This document shows, in pieces, positions 33,715-42,174 of a stretch of DNA of 64,000 nucleotides. The stretch covers positions 49,831 to 113,830 of the forward strand of contig CAJTMX010000010.1 of assembly GCA_910577235.1 (NCBI GenBank). Direction: 5' to 3'. Origin of the DNA: an uncultured Acetatifactor sp. (GTDB taxonomy: Bacteria > Bacillota > Clostridia > Lachnospirales > Lachnospiraceae). The notes under the pieces are model-generated. The model made no database searches and was not told the origin of the DNA. It was given only the letters and a program-made list of their open reading frames with translations. A program made the position numbers and the translations under genes. The number at the start of each line of letters is the position of its first letter. Positions within the stretch are counted from its first letter, which is position 1.

Positions 33715-35031
33715 ATGAATATCATTTTGTTGTCAGGAGGCAGCGGGAAGAGGTTATGGCCGCTGTCTAACGATGTCCGTTCCAAGCAGTTTATCAAGAT
33801 GTTCCGGGGCAGCGACGATGAGCTGGAGTCCATGCTTACCCGCGTGTTCCGGCAGATCATGTCGGTAGACCCGGAGGCCAAGATCACCATTGCCACCAGC
33901 AGAAAACAGGCCAGCACGATCAAGAATCAGTTGGGAGAGCAGGTGAATATCTGTGTGGAGCCGGAGCGGAGGGATACGTTTCCGGCTATCTGCCTCGCCT
34001 CGGCTTATCTGCATTATGAACTTGGAGTGTCCGAGGAGGAGGCTGTGGTGGTGTGCCCGGTGGACCCCTATGTACAGGATACTTATTTTGAGGCACTGGA
34101 ACGTCTGGCGGAGCTGGCGGAGCAGGGGGAGTCAAACTTAACTTTGATGGGAATAGAACCCACTTATCCCAGCGAAAAATATGGGTATATTATACCAAAT
34201 ACAGCTGATCCGGTCAGCACGGTCAATACCTTTAAAGAAAAGCCGGATGAAAAGACAGCCAGAGAATATATTGCCCAGGGGGCTTTGTGGAATGGAGGCG
34301 TATTTGCCTTTAAGCTTGGCTATATGCTTCGGCGGGCTCACGAACTGATCGAGTTTGAGGATTACCGGGGACTGTTTGTTTCATATGGCAGGCAAAAGAA
34401 GATCAGCTTTGACTATGCAGTGGTGGAGCAGGAAGAACAGATCCAGGTATTGCGTTACAATGGGGAATGGCTGGACTTAGGCAGTTGGAACACTTTTACC
34501 GAGGCCATGGACTCTGACACTATCGGCAAAGTGACTCTGGATGATCACTGCAAGAATACGCAGGTGGTAAACGAACTGAATATTCCCATTCTCTGTATGG
34601 GTTGTCAGGATATGGTAGTAGCGGCAAGCGTGGACGGTATTCTGGTGTCCGGAAAAAATCGCAGCGCTCATATCAAGCCCTATGTGGAAACTTTGGAGCA
34701 GCAGGCCATGTATGCGGAGAAGTCCTGGGGAAGTTTTACGGTGCTGGACGTACAGGAGGACAGTATGACCATCAAGGTGGAACTGTTGCCGGGACACAGG
34801 CTGTCTTACCACAGTCACAATCACAGAGACGAAGTATGGACTGTTATGGGAGGGCAGGGTTGCGTTGTCATTGATGGGATGAAACGGATCGTGCGGCCCG
34901 GAGACGTCATCACCATGCCTGCCGGATGCAGACATACTGTGATCGCTGATACACGGCTGAGACTGATCGAGGTGCAGTTGGGGACGGAGATCAGCGTGGA
35001 GGACAAGCAGAAGTTTGAGGATGTGGAATAA
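33715..35031 (+). CDS. manC: Mannose-1-phosphate guanylyltransferase (ManC/AlgA type)
   Basis: A 438-residue enzyme forming GDP-mannose from mannose-1-phosphate and GTP. The N-terminal nucleotidyltransferase domain has IILLSGGSGKRLWPLSNDVR (the GxGxRLWPLS motif), VCPVDPY, FKEKPD and LWNGGVFAFK. The C-terminal ~110 residues are a cupin (LPGHRLSYHSHNHRDEVWTV, GDVITMPAGCRHTV) like the phosphomannose isomerase half of type II bifunctional enzymes. Whether isomerase activity remains is uncertain. The product feeds gmd and rmd two genes upstream. It starts behind AAGGAG. It is the last gene of the GDP-sugar unit; no strong terminator follows. Confidence 0.93.
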   Translation: MNIILLSGGSGKRLWPLSNDVRSKQFIKMFRGSDDELESMLTRVFRQIMSVDPEAKITIATSRKQASTIKNQLGEQVNICVEPERRDTFPAICLASAYLHYELGVSEEEAVVVCPVDPYVQDTYFEALERLAELAEQGESNLTLMGIEPTYPSEKYGYIIPNTADPVSTVNTFKEKPDEKTAREYIAQGALWNGGVFAFKLGYMLRRAHELIEFEDYRGLFVSYGRQKKISFDYAVVEQEEQIQVLRYNGEWLDLGSWNTFTEAMDSDTIGKVTLDDHCKNTQVVNELNIPILCMGCQDMVVAASVDGILVSGKNRSAHIKPYVETLEQQAMYAEKSWGSFTVLDVQEDSMTIKVELLPGHRLSYHSHNHRDEVWTVMGGQGCVVIDGMKRIVRPGDVITMPAGCRHTVIADTRLRLIEVQLGTEISVEDKQKFEDVE

Positions 35032-35054
35032 TGTGATCTTGATTATGCGAATTA

Positions 35055-35094
35055 GCGATTTGCTCTTGCGGGAATGAGAATCGCATGATACAAT
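35055..35094 (+). promoter_or_regulatory. Promoter and inverted repeat of the HD-PRTase island
   Basis: TTGCGG at 35066-35071 and TACAAT at 35089-35094 are spaced by 17 bases. An interrupted inverted repeat (GCGATTTGCTC at about 35055 with GAGAATCGC at about 35077) brackets the -35 hexamer and could be an operator. The promoter overlaps the in-frame ATG at 35093, which rules that codon out as a start. Confidence 0.6.
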
Positions 35095-35143
35095 GAGTTT
35101 AAATCTGAACATTGTTTGTCTTTTAAGAGAAACGGGTGAGAAA

Positions 35144-35545
35144 ATGGAAACTAAAATCCTTTTTGTTAAACAGTTTTTAGCTGCGCTATGTAAGGAGAAA
35201 ATTGAAAAAATTCCGATTAACACACCGGAATTTAAAAAAGGGGTGCAGAAGATGGCGGATTATTATCATGCCAACAAGGAGAAGTTCGGCCCTGATGCTG
35301 AACAGTTGGATATGCTTTTCCTAAAGTATACTACCAGAGGAGAATTCAGCCAGTTTTCCAGAATCATCGAAAGCTTTAATGGCAGGATAGTTTCTTTAGA
35401 AAATCCTCATTATGTAAGGGCAAACTTAAAACTGGATGATGAATATGTTGATGAGCTGATAGACAATACCGATCTTGGAATTGAATACGCGCAATATCAA
35501 CAACTGGTAAATTGTTTTACACAAGGTATAAGCGACAGGGGATAA
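35144..35545 (+). CDS. Small helical protein of unknown function upstream of HD-PRTase gene
   Basis: A 133-residue protein. The sequence is charged and mainly helical (FVKQFLAALCKEKIEKIPI, LDDEYVDELIDNTDLGIEYA) with no signal peptide, membrane helix or recognised motif. The start was set at ATG 35144 because GGTGAG precedes it and the mapped promoter excludes the earlier ATG at 35093. It ends 31 bases before the HD-PRTase gene and should be co-transcribed with it. A role as a partner, inhibitor or sensor of that enzyme is plausible by position only. No other annotation is possible from sequence. Confidence 0.65.
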   Translation: METKILFVKQFLAALCKEKIEKIPINTPEFKKGVQKMADYYHANKEKFGPDAEQLDMLFLKYTTRGEFSQFSRIIESFNGRIVSLENPHYVRANLKLDDEYVDELIDNTDLGIEYAQYQQLVNCFTQGISDRG

Positions 35546-35576
35546 ATAAGTAAGTTAAGGGGAGACGTGGGGGAAA

Positions 35577-38291
35577 ATGTCTTTTAAGGAATTATTTGGG
35601 GAACAGGAATTTTGGGAAGTTTTTAACGAAGTGGAATGCTTTGCAAATGAAATGTTATCCGGGTATAATCAACGACTTGAGAATACCCCATTATCGGGCG
35701 GCAATAAAGAAATATTTGACGCGGTATGGGGAAATATAGAGTTTTCCGGCGGGGAAATATATATTTTGGATTCCCCTCTTTTGCAGCGATTGAGAAAGAT
35801 TAAGCAACTGGGATTAGCTTATTTTGTATATTGTGGATGTGATTACTCCAGATATTATCATACGTTGGGAGTTACATATCTGGCAGATCGGATGGCGGCG
35901 GCCATAAATCGCTGCGATCTGGAGATAACAGAGGAAGACAAGAACTATTTTAGGGCAGTGGTGCGTCTGGCGGCTATTTTTCATGATTCGGGTCATATGT
36001 TTCTTAGCCATGTTTCTGAACACTATTTCGGCAAGAGTCCTCTATATAAACGTAATATTCAAATCAATGCTTTTATGGAAAAATTTGAGAAGACGGCAGG
36101 TAAGAGAACGGCATTGCATGAATTGCTGGGATGCATGATCGTTAATACAAAAGCTGTCTATCAACTGCTGACCATAGTCACAAAATATATTAAGGGGCTA
36201 AATGGTAACCGTGTTGTAGAGATTGATAAGCTGGTGGAATATATTTCCTCATTGATCGTAGGCGTACCTGTGGATAGGGAGAGTTTACCCTACTCCTGCA
36301 TTATAAACGGACCGATAGACGCTGATAAGTGTGATTATCTATCACGAGATTCCCATGTAACGCGTGTGCCTGTAGCAGTGGACGTTTCTAGGATAACACA
36401 GAAATTGAGCGTGGTTAAAAGTGATGAAATATGTTTTTCGCAGTTGTGGCATAAGGATGCGGCGGACAGCGATAAATATTATGAGCTGGCTATGCAGGAT
36501 TCTGCGGAAAAAGCATTGTTTCAGTTATGCATTGCCCGAACAATTATGTTTGACAGTGTGTATTACCATCACAAAGTGTTGACTGCGGAGACAGAATTTA
36601 GGAATCTGATCAATAGGATTGCAAATCTGGAACAACCTTTCTTTAACAATTTTGTGGAGATACTCAGACATACGGATGAAGATTTTAATTCCTATTTTTT
36701 TGAAAGCTTAAAGCGCGGTAGAAATGAGAGGGATTGCAAAGAAATAGATGCTATATATCATGAGTTCCGGAAAATATATGAAAGACATTTGCCCAAGAGG
36801 GTTGTATGCCTGACTCCTGACTTCGTGTCGGGGAAACAAAAATATACGGAAAAGTTTTGGGATTCCGTAATGTCTGTCTTTGATTCGAAAGATGAAAAAG
36901 ATTTTGTCTGTGAAATAAAAAAGGAATATCATTTAATTCATACTATGCTGGGCGGCGAGGAGCCGTCAGAGGATAGGGTGCAAATTTTTGCGATTCAGGC
37001 ACCCACACAGGTTCTTGGGCATAGCAAGATTCAAGTACCTATCGACCTGAGAAATGGCCATAAAAGAGATTTTAGAGGATATGAGCTGGTCAGTAGCAGG
37101 GAAACGAGCAGTTCCTCTTCTTATATTGTGACAGATGCCGATGATAAGCTGTTTGTTTTTCTGGCAGTTGAAAAAATATTTATGAAAAAATACCATATAT
37201 ATTTAAAAGAGGAAGCGTTTTCCTGCGGAAAATATGATCCAAAGGATATCAACGAAAAGCGAAAACTACTGTTTGATAAAGGATATTATGATGATGCCTC
37301 CGAGCTGATAAGCGATACCCTATTACATAATTATATCCCTAAGACAAGGATCAGTAAGATTGCAGAACGTTTTAAGGGCTATGAAGGGCCGGATGGATAT
37401 AGGATTACTGCAGGACGGTTGGAGGCTTATCTGAAACAATTTATGTGTGCCTGTGGGGATAAGAGTAAATGCCAAAGCGTGTTGGAGGGAATCTGTATCT
37501 TGCTGAATAAAGCTCTGGTCCTTGATAGGGAGTATATTGGCCATAAATTTCCCGGCAAGTTTATTAGCCTGGCAGGAAGTGAGAAAAAGTTATATATGGT
37601 GCCATTGGGTAACCTGCGGGACAGCGCCAAGCATATGACGTATTTTTGGAATGATTTGAATTGCCCGGGGCTGAAAATAGAGACTGACAAGAGCTTGGAC
37701 GAACTGTTGCGTATGGAGGCTGTTCGCAAGATAGTCTTCTATGACGATGGTTCTTATTCCGGTACACAGATGGTTTCTATCATGCAGGAATATATGGGAG
37801 TTGCTGAGCGTAAGACTCAGGAAAAGCATGTAGAAGAATTGCCGGAGGAATATAAAAACGCTCTGCGTGAAAAAGATATTTGCTTTTTCTTCTGCGCATT
37901 TAATAAAGACAGGGAATCCGATCTGCGGGAGGAACTAAAAAAGATGGGTTTGGGAAAAGTGTCCTTTGAATATGTAGAGGATATGAGCGTTGGATGTCTG
38001 GAACATGAGCGGGACAGTTGGTTTAAAGATAGCGAGCAGAGGGAATTGATAAAAAGCATTTTAAATGATATAGGATTGTCACTGATGTTATCTTCCAAGA
38101 TGCCTGGGGGACAGTGTAAAGAAGGGTGGAGTCAGGAGCGTATAGAGCGGGCGGCTCTGGGGTACAATGATTCGCAGCAGATGGTGATATTAAAATCCAG
38201 CGTTCCAACATATACGATAACAGCTTTCTGGGCGGAGGGCCTATATAAGAACATAGAGTGGAAACCGCTGTTTAGGCGGACCAGGAAATAG
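35577..38291 (+). CDS. SAMHD1/dGTPase-like HD protein fused to PRTase-like domain
   Basis: A 904-residue two-part protein. Residues 60-430 are an HD phosphohydrolase of the SAMHD1/dGTPase type: LLQRLRKIKQLG, YYHTLGV (His95), AAIFHDSGHMFLSH (His136-Asp137) and GPIDADKCDYLSRDS (metal Asp, 248-253), so the metal site is complete. These enzymes hydrolyse dNTPs. From about residue 640 a second region contains KIVFYDDGSYSGTQM (718-732), the acidic PRPP-loop-like motif of phosphoribosyltransferases, and ends GYNDSQQMVILKSSVPTYT then WKPLFRR, which resembles the PRTase-like domains reported from prokaryotic conflict systems. The combination suggests an antiphage nucleotide-depleting or nucleotide-signalling effector; this is inference. 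The start has GGGGAGACG upstream. Confidence 0.8.
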   Translation: MSFKELFGEQEFWEVFNEVECFANEMLSGYNQRLENTPLSGGNKEIFDAVWGNIEFSGGEIYILDSPLLQRLRKIKQLGLAYFVYCGCDYSRYYHTLGVTYLADRMAAAINRCDLEITEEDKNYFRAVVRLAAIFHDSGHMFLSHVSEHYFGKSPLYKRNIQINAFMEKFEKTAGKRTALHELLGCMIVNTKAVYQLLTIVTKYIKGLNGNRVVEIDKLVEYISSLIVGVPVDRESLPYSCIINGPIDADKCDYLSRDSHVTRVPVAVDVSRITQKLSVVKSDEICFSQLWHKDAADSDKYYELAMQDSAEKALFQLCIARTIMFDSVYYHHKVLTAETEFRNLINRIANLEQPFFNNFVEILRHTDEDFNSYFFESLKRGRNERDCKEIDAIYHEFRKIYERHLPKRVVCLTPDFVSGKQKYTEKFWDSVMSVFDSKDEKDFVCEIKKEYHLIHTMLGGEEPSEDRVQIFAIQAPTQVLGHSKIQVPIDLRNGHKRDFRGYELVSSRETSSSSSYIVTDADDKLFVFLAVEKIFMKKYHIYLKEEAFSCGKYDPKDINEKRKLLFDKGYYDDASELISDTLLHNYIPKTRISKIAERFKGYEGPDGYRITAGRLEAYLKQFMCACGDKSKCQSVLEGICILLNKALVLDREYIGHKFPGKFISLAGSEKKLYMVPLGNLRDSAKHMTYFWNDLNCPGLKIETDKSLDELLRMEAVRKIVFYDDGSYSGTQMVSIMQEYMGVAERKTQEKHVEELPEEYKNALREKDICFFFCAFNKDRESDLREELKKMGLGKVSFEYVEDMSVGCLEHERDSWFKDSEQRELIKSILNDIGLSLMLSSKMPGGQCKEGWSQERIERAALGYNDSQQMVILKSSVPTYTITAFWAEGLYKNIEWKPLFRRTRK

Positions 38292-38396
38292 CATTCCAGA
38301 ATATGATATATTGGAGAAGAAAGTCAAATCTGACAAATGATTTTGATATGGCCCATATGGACGAGATATAGTTTTAGACCATAGGATATAATTTCC

Positions 38397-38425
38397 TTTA
38401 CAAACGCCAAAACTTCCGATATAAT
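38397..38425 (+). promoter_or_regulatory. Sigma-A promoter of the metG T-box transcript
   Basis: TTTACA at 38397-38402 and TATAAT at 38420-38425 lie 17 bases apart, about 25 bases before the first T-box element. The 105 bases between the HD-PRTase stop and this promoter are AT-rich and show no clear terminator or gene. Confidence 0.8.
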
Positions 38426-38446
38426 ACATCTCAAACAGCAAATGAA

Positions 38447-38772
38447 ACGCATTGACGAAGAGAGTACACCTATCAAAGCTCTCCAGAGAACATCCCCGGG
38501 GAAAGAGCAGGCTGAGAGGGATGGAGCGGGAGATATGTGGAAGATGGCTTCCGAGCAGCGCACCGAGCCGGGAACAGTGGGTTAGGCTGCGACAGGTTCC
38601 GCCTGTTATAGCGGAGAGGGTTTGGCGGATCGGCGGCTTAGCGCCATCTGATTTCCTGACCCGGTGAGGTCCCTTTTGCGAGAAAGGGGCGAAGAGAAGT
38701 GGTAACACGGGCTTGCGGCTCGTCTTCTCGTGCAGAGAGTGCATAGGGAAGGCGGGCCTTTCGTTATGCAAT
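38447..38772 (+). promoter_or_regulatory. T-box leader (methionine specifier) upstream of metG
   Basis: A classic T-box leader. Stem I starts with GACGAAGAGAGTA (38454-38466, AG box). Its 3' side has ATGG directly before CTTC (38544-38551), which pairs with GAAG at 38457-38460, so ATG 38544-38546 is the likely specifier codon for methionine. The T-box proper is AAGTGGTAACACGGGC at 38698-38713, flanked by GAGAAG and CTTCTC arms of the antiterminator. Uncharged tRNA-Met binding would raise metG expression. A hairpin GCATA...TATGC with an AAGG/CCTT core (38741-38769) lies where a terminator is expected, but it lacks a long T run, so the expression platform is less certain. Confidence 0.85.
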
Positions 38773-38888
38773 CCACATAAGACCGGAAACCGGATAACCT
38801 AAACAGTTCTAACGCTATAAAGGTTCAACCGAATCGGTATAGAACCGAATCAGACAGAAACGGCCCGCAGATACAAGGAGGGAAGCAT

Positions 38889-40898
38889 ATGAGCAAAACA
38901 CCTTATTACATTACCACCGCCATCGCGTACACCTCGGGAAAGCCCCATATCGGCAACAACTACGAGATCGTGCTGGCGGATGCCATCGCCCGCTTTAAGA
39001 GAAAGCAGGGATACGATGTATATTTCCAGACAGGAACGGACGAACACGGGCAGAAGATCGAGCTGAAAGCCCAGGAGGCCGGAATAACCCCTCAGGAGTT
39101 CGTGGACAATGTGGCCGGCGTCATCCAGGGACTGTGCGATCAGCTGAACGTGGACTACGACAAGTTCATCCGCACCACGGATAAGCCACACGAAAAGCAG
39201 GTGCAGAAGATATTTAAGCGCCTGTATGACCAGGGAGATATCTACAAGGGAGCCTATGAGGGCCTGTACTGTACTCCCTGCGAGTCCTTTTGGACCGAGT
39301 CCCAGCTGGTGGACGGCAAATGCCCGGACTGCGGCAGGGAGGTGAAACCGGCCAAGGAGGAGGCGTACTTTTTCCGCATGAGTAAATATGCGGACCGGCT
39401 CATTGAGCATATCAACAGTCATCCCGAGTTTATCCAGCCGGTGTCCCGCAAAAACGAGATGATGAACAACTTTCTGCTGCCCGGACTGCAGGATCTGTGC
39501 GTATCCCGCACCTCTTTCAAGTGGGGCGTCCCGGTGGACTTTGACGAAAAGCATGTGGTGTACGTATGGCTGGACGCGTTGACAAATTATATCACCGGCA
39601 TCGGCTACGACGCGGACGGAAACAGCACCGAGCAGTACAAAAAGTTATGGCCTGCGGACCTGCATCTGATCGGCAAGGATATCATCCGTTTCCACACGAT
39701 CTACTGGCCCATCTTTCTGATGGCGCTGGGGGAGCCTCTGCCCAAACAGATCTTCGGCCATCCCTGGCTGATGATGAACGGCGGCAAGATGAGCAAATCC
39801 AAGGGTAATGTGATCTATGTGGACGATCTGATCGACTTTTTCGGCGTGGACGCGGTGCGGTACTATATGATCCACGAGATGCCCTATGACAATGACGGCA
39901 ACGCCACCTGGGAGCTGATCGCGGAGCGGGCCAACTCCGACCTGGCCAACACGCTGGGCAATCTGGTGAACCGCACGATATCTATGAGCAACAAGTATTT
40001 TGGCGGCACAGTGGAGGATAAGGGCGTGCAGCTGACCCCGGAGGACAGCGTCGTGGACGAGGATCTAAAAAAGACCGTCACCGGAACCTATGCCAAAGTG
40101 GCGGAGAAGATGGATACTTTGAGGATCGCGGACGCCCTGACGGAGATATTCGGCATCTTTAAGCGCTGCAACAAATATATTGATGAGACGGAGCCTTGGG
40201 TATTGGCCAAGGACGAGGCGAAACAGGGACGGCTGGCTACCGTGATGTACAATCTGGTGGAGGGAATCGTTATCGGAGCCTCACTGCTGGAGCCATATAT
40301 GCCTGAGACTGCCCGCAACATCGCGGATCAGCTGAATACCTCTCTGCGCGATTTCGACCGTCTGGAGGAATTCGGCCTGTATCCCGGCGGCAACAAGGTA
40401 ACCGACCAGCCCCGCATACTGTTTGCCCGACTGGATATGAAAGAGGTGCAAAAGCGGGAGGAAGAGCTGACTGCCGCCATGATCGCCGCGGCGGGGCAGA
40501 CATCTGAGACCGGGGATGATAAACCGGCTGACACATCTCAGGGACAGGAGATTGTGGATATCGAACCCAAGCCGGAGATTACTTATGACGACTTTGCAAA
40601 GCTCCAGTTCCAGGTGGGAGAGATCATTGCCTGCGAAGCGGTGCCCAAATCCAAGAAACTGCTGTGTTCTCAGGTCAGGATCGGCAGTCAGGTGCGCCAG
40701 ATCGTCTCCGGCATCAAGGCCCATTATACCCCCGAGGAGATGGTGGGCAAAAAGGTGATGGTGTTGGTGAATCTAAAACCTGCCACGCTGGCCGGCGTAG
40801 TTTCCGAGGGTATGCTGCTGTGCGCCGAGGATCAGGAAGGCAATCTGGCTCTGATGACGGCGGAGAAACCTATGCCCTCCGGAGCGGAAATTTGTTGA
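38889..40898 (+). CDS. metG: Methionyl-tRNA synthetase
   Basis: A 669-residue class I aminoacyl-tRNA synthetase that charges tRNA-Met. The HIGH motif appears as HIGN within YTSGKPHIGNNYEIVLAD, and the KMSKS loop is GGKMSKSKGNVIYVDD near residue 303. Cysteines at CTPCESFW and CPDCGR form the zinc-binding connective peptide. The C-terminal ~110 residues are a tRNA-binding EMAP/OB domain (FAKLQFQVGEIIACEAVPKS), as in homodimeric bacterial MetRS. Expression is under the T-box leader just upstream. AGGAGGG precedes ATG 38889. Confidence 0.97.
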   Translation: MSKTPYYITTAIAYTSGKPHIGNNYEIVLADAIARFKRKQGYDVYFQTGTDEHGQKIELKAQEAGITPQEFVDNVAGVIQGLCDQLNVDYDKFIRTTDKPHEKQVQKIFKRLYDQGDIYKGAYEGLYCTPCESFWTESQLVDGKCPDCGREVKPAKEEAYFFRMSKYADRLIEHINSHPEFIQPVSRKNEMMNNFLLPGLQDLCVSRTSFKWGVPVDFDEKHVVYVWLDALTNYITGIGYDADGNSTEQYKKLWPADLHLIGKDIIRFHTIYWPIFLMALGEPLPKQIFGHPWLMMNGGKMSKSKGNVIYVDDLIDFFGVDAVRYYMIHEMPYDNDGNATWELIAERANSDLANTLGNLVNRTISMSNKYFGGTVEDKGVQLTPEDSVVDEDLKKTVTGTYAKVAEKMDTLRIADALTEIFGIFKRCNKYIDETEPWVLAKDEAKQGRLATVMYNLVEGIVIGASLLEPYMPETARNIADQLNTSLRDFDRLEEFGLYPGGNKVTDQPRILFARLDMKEVQKREEELTAAMIAAAGQTSETGDDKPADTSQGQEIVDIEPKPEITYDDFAKLQFQVGEIIACEAVPKSKKLLCSQVRIGSQVRQIVSGIKAHYTPEEMVGKKVMVLVNLKPATLAGVVSEGMLLCAEDQEGNLALMTAEKPMPSGAEIC

Positions 40899-40943
40899 AT
40901 ATAGGTTAGGACGTTATATTTTTATTAAATTTCCATAAACGGG

Positions 40944-41005
40944 TTAAAATAACCTGCAATATGGTGTATAATAGGTGCATGGCTTTTGAGCCATGCGCCT
41001 ATTTT
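40944..41005 (+). promoter_or_regulatory. Promoter-like element and hairpin after metG
   Basis: TTAAAA (40944-40949) and TATAAT (40967-40972) are 17 bases apart. Overlapping the -10 is a strong stem, ATAGGTGCATGGC / GCCATGCGCCTAT with a loop of about six bases, followed by TTTT (about 40970-41006). The stem may be the metG terminator, with the TATAAT a chance part of it, or it may be the 5' end of the next transcript. I cannot decide. Confidence 0.45.
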
Positions 41006-41024
41006 AGCGAATAACGAACCTCTG

Positions 41025-41131
41025 ACGCCGCATCCATGCGGCCATTGGCCAAAACCGTGGGGGACAGATCCCCGCAGCCTGGCGGCGCAGGCAATTTGAC
41101 CCACGCAGCCCGCTGCGGTGGTGAACGATAC
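41025..41131 (+). other. Hairpin-rich GC-rich spacer before the hydrolase gene
   Basis: About 100 bases are packed with inverted repeats: GCCGCAT/ATGCGGC at 41037-41052, GGCC/GGCC at 41050-41060, GGGG/CCCC at 41070-41083, GCCT/AGGC at 41087-41102 and CCACGCAGC/GCTGCGGTGG at 41111-41131. No coding frame is convincing. It could be a structured 5' leader or an intergenic repeat element. Confidence 0.35.
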
Positions 41132-41168
41132 AGAAAGAAAATAATGGCAGGAAGAGGAAAATATCGGC

Positions 41169-42113
41169 ATGAAAAAAGAAGAGTTCTATTTTGATTCCAG
41201 AGACAATATATCAAAAATTCATGCGGTCAGATATACGCCGGAGGACAGGGAACCTGTATGCGTGGTGCAGATCGTTCATGGTATGGCGGAATATATCGAG
41301 CGTTACCAGGAGTTTGCCCGGTTTCTCACGGAGCGGGGCTGCGTAGTCGCGGGCAACGATCATCTGGGCCACGGAAAAAGCGTGGGGGAGGATAAGCTCT
41401 ACGGCTATTTTTGCGAGCAGGACCCGGCAACCGTGTTGGTGCGGGATGTACACCGTCTGAAAAAGATGACCCAGAAGGAATATCCGGCCTTGCCCTATGT
41501 GATCGTAGGGCACAGCATGGGTTCCTTTATACTGCGCAACTATCTCACCATGTATGGCAGCGGCATCACCGGCGCGGTCATCATGGGTACAGGTTACCAG
41601 AGCAGAGCCGCCATGCGGGGTGCCGCATTTGTGATCGGACTGCAGAAACTCTTTTTGGGGTCAAAGCATGTGAGCGCATTCAGTGACAGGGTGAGCTTTC
41701 GGGGCTATAACAAAGGGATAGCGGATGCGAAAACGCCGTTTGACTGGCTGTGTAAGGACGGGGAAAGCGTGCGCCGGTATATGGAGGACCCGCTGTGCGG
41801 CAATATTTTTACCCTGAACGGTTTTCAGACTCTGACGGAGCTGATATACCGGGCGCATGATCCGAAACGTCTCCGTAAGATTCCGGCCGGGCTGCCGGTG
41901 CTGGTGATGTCCGGAGACGCAGATCCGCTGGGCGGATACGGGCAGGGGATTCCCAAGGTATGCGAGGGACTGCGCAGGGCCGGCGTGAAAGATGTGGAGA
42001 TGCGGATTTGCGAGACAGGCAGACACGAACTGCTGAACGAGCCGGAGCGGGAACAGATCATGGAGTCGATCTACGGATGGATTAAAATGCATTGCCTGAA
42101 AACGGGCGCATAA
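41169..42113 (+). CDS. Alpha/beta hydrolase (monoacylglycerol lipase / lysophospholipase-like)
   Basis: A 314-residue serine hydrolase of the alpha/beta fold, hydrolase-4 subgroup. The oxyanion region reads IVHGMAEYIERYQEFARFL, and the substrate-site signature NDHLGHGKS is typical of lysophospholipase/monoglyceride lipases. The nucleophile elbow is VGHSMGSF (Ser near residue 117), the acid is the Asp in MSGDADPLG, and the His is in ETGRHELLNEP. The enzyme is cytoplasmic, with no signal peptide. It probably cleaves an acyl ester, but the physiological substrate is unknown. A Shine-Dalgarno (GGAAGAGG) precedes ATG 41169. Confidence 0.88.
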   Translation: MKKEEFYFDSRDNISKIHAVRYTPEDREPVCVVQIVHGMAEYIERYQEFARFLTERGCVVAGNDHLGHGKSVGEDKLYGYFCEQDPATVLVRDVHRLKKMTQKEYPALPYVIVGHSMGSFILRNYLTMYGSGITGAVIMGTGYQSRAAMRGAAFVIGLQKLFLGSKHVSAFSDRVSFRGYNKGIADAKTPFDWLCKDGESVRRYMEDPLCGNIFTLNGFQTLTELIYRAHDPKRLRKIPAGLPVLVMSGDADPLGGYGQGIPKVCEGLRRAGVKDVEMRICETGRHELLNEPEREQIMESIYGWIKMHCLKTGA

Positions 42114-42174
42114 AAAAGGCGGAAATACTCAAACTATTCCCAAAGTTCGGAACTCAAATAAGGAGGGAATTGTA

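Noticed and set aside
35093..35143. ATG 35093 as start of the small gene before the HD-PRTase gene
   Set aside because: It lies inside the -10 hexamer TACAAT of the mapped promoter, and the next ATG (35144) has a ribosome site.
34477..35223. 248-codon antisense frame over manC and the following spacer
   Set aside because: It is opposite the conserved manC coding region and crosses the promoter of the next unit; no start site is convincing.
35144..38291. The pair as a classical toxin-antitoxin module
   Set aside because: The 904-residue enzyme is far larger than usual toxins and carries two catalytic-type domains; a defence or nucleotide-control system fits better.
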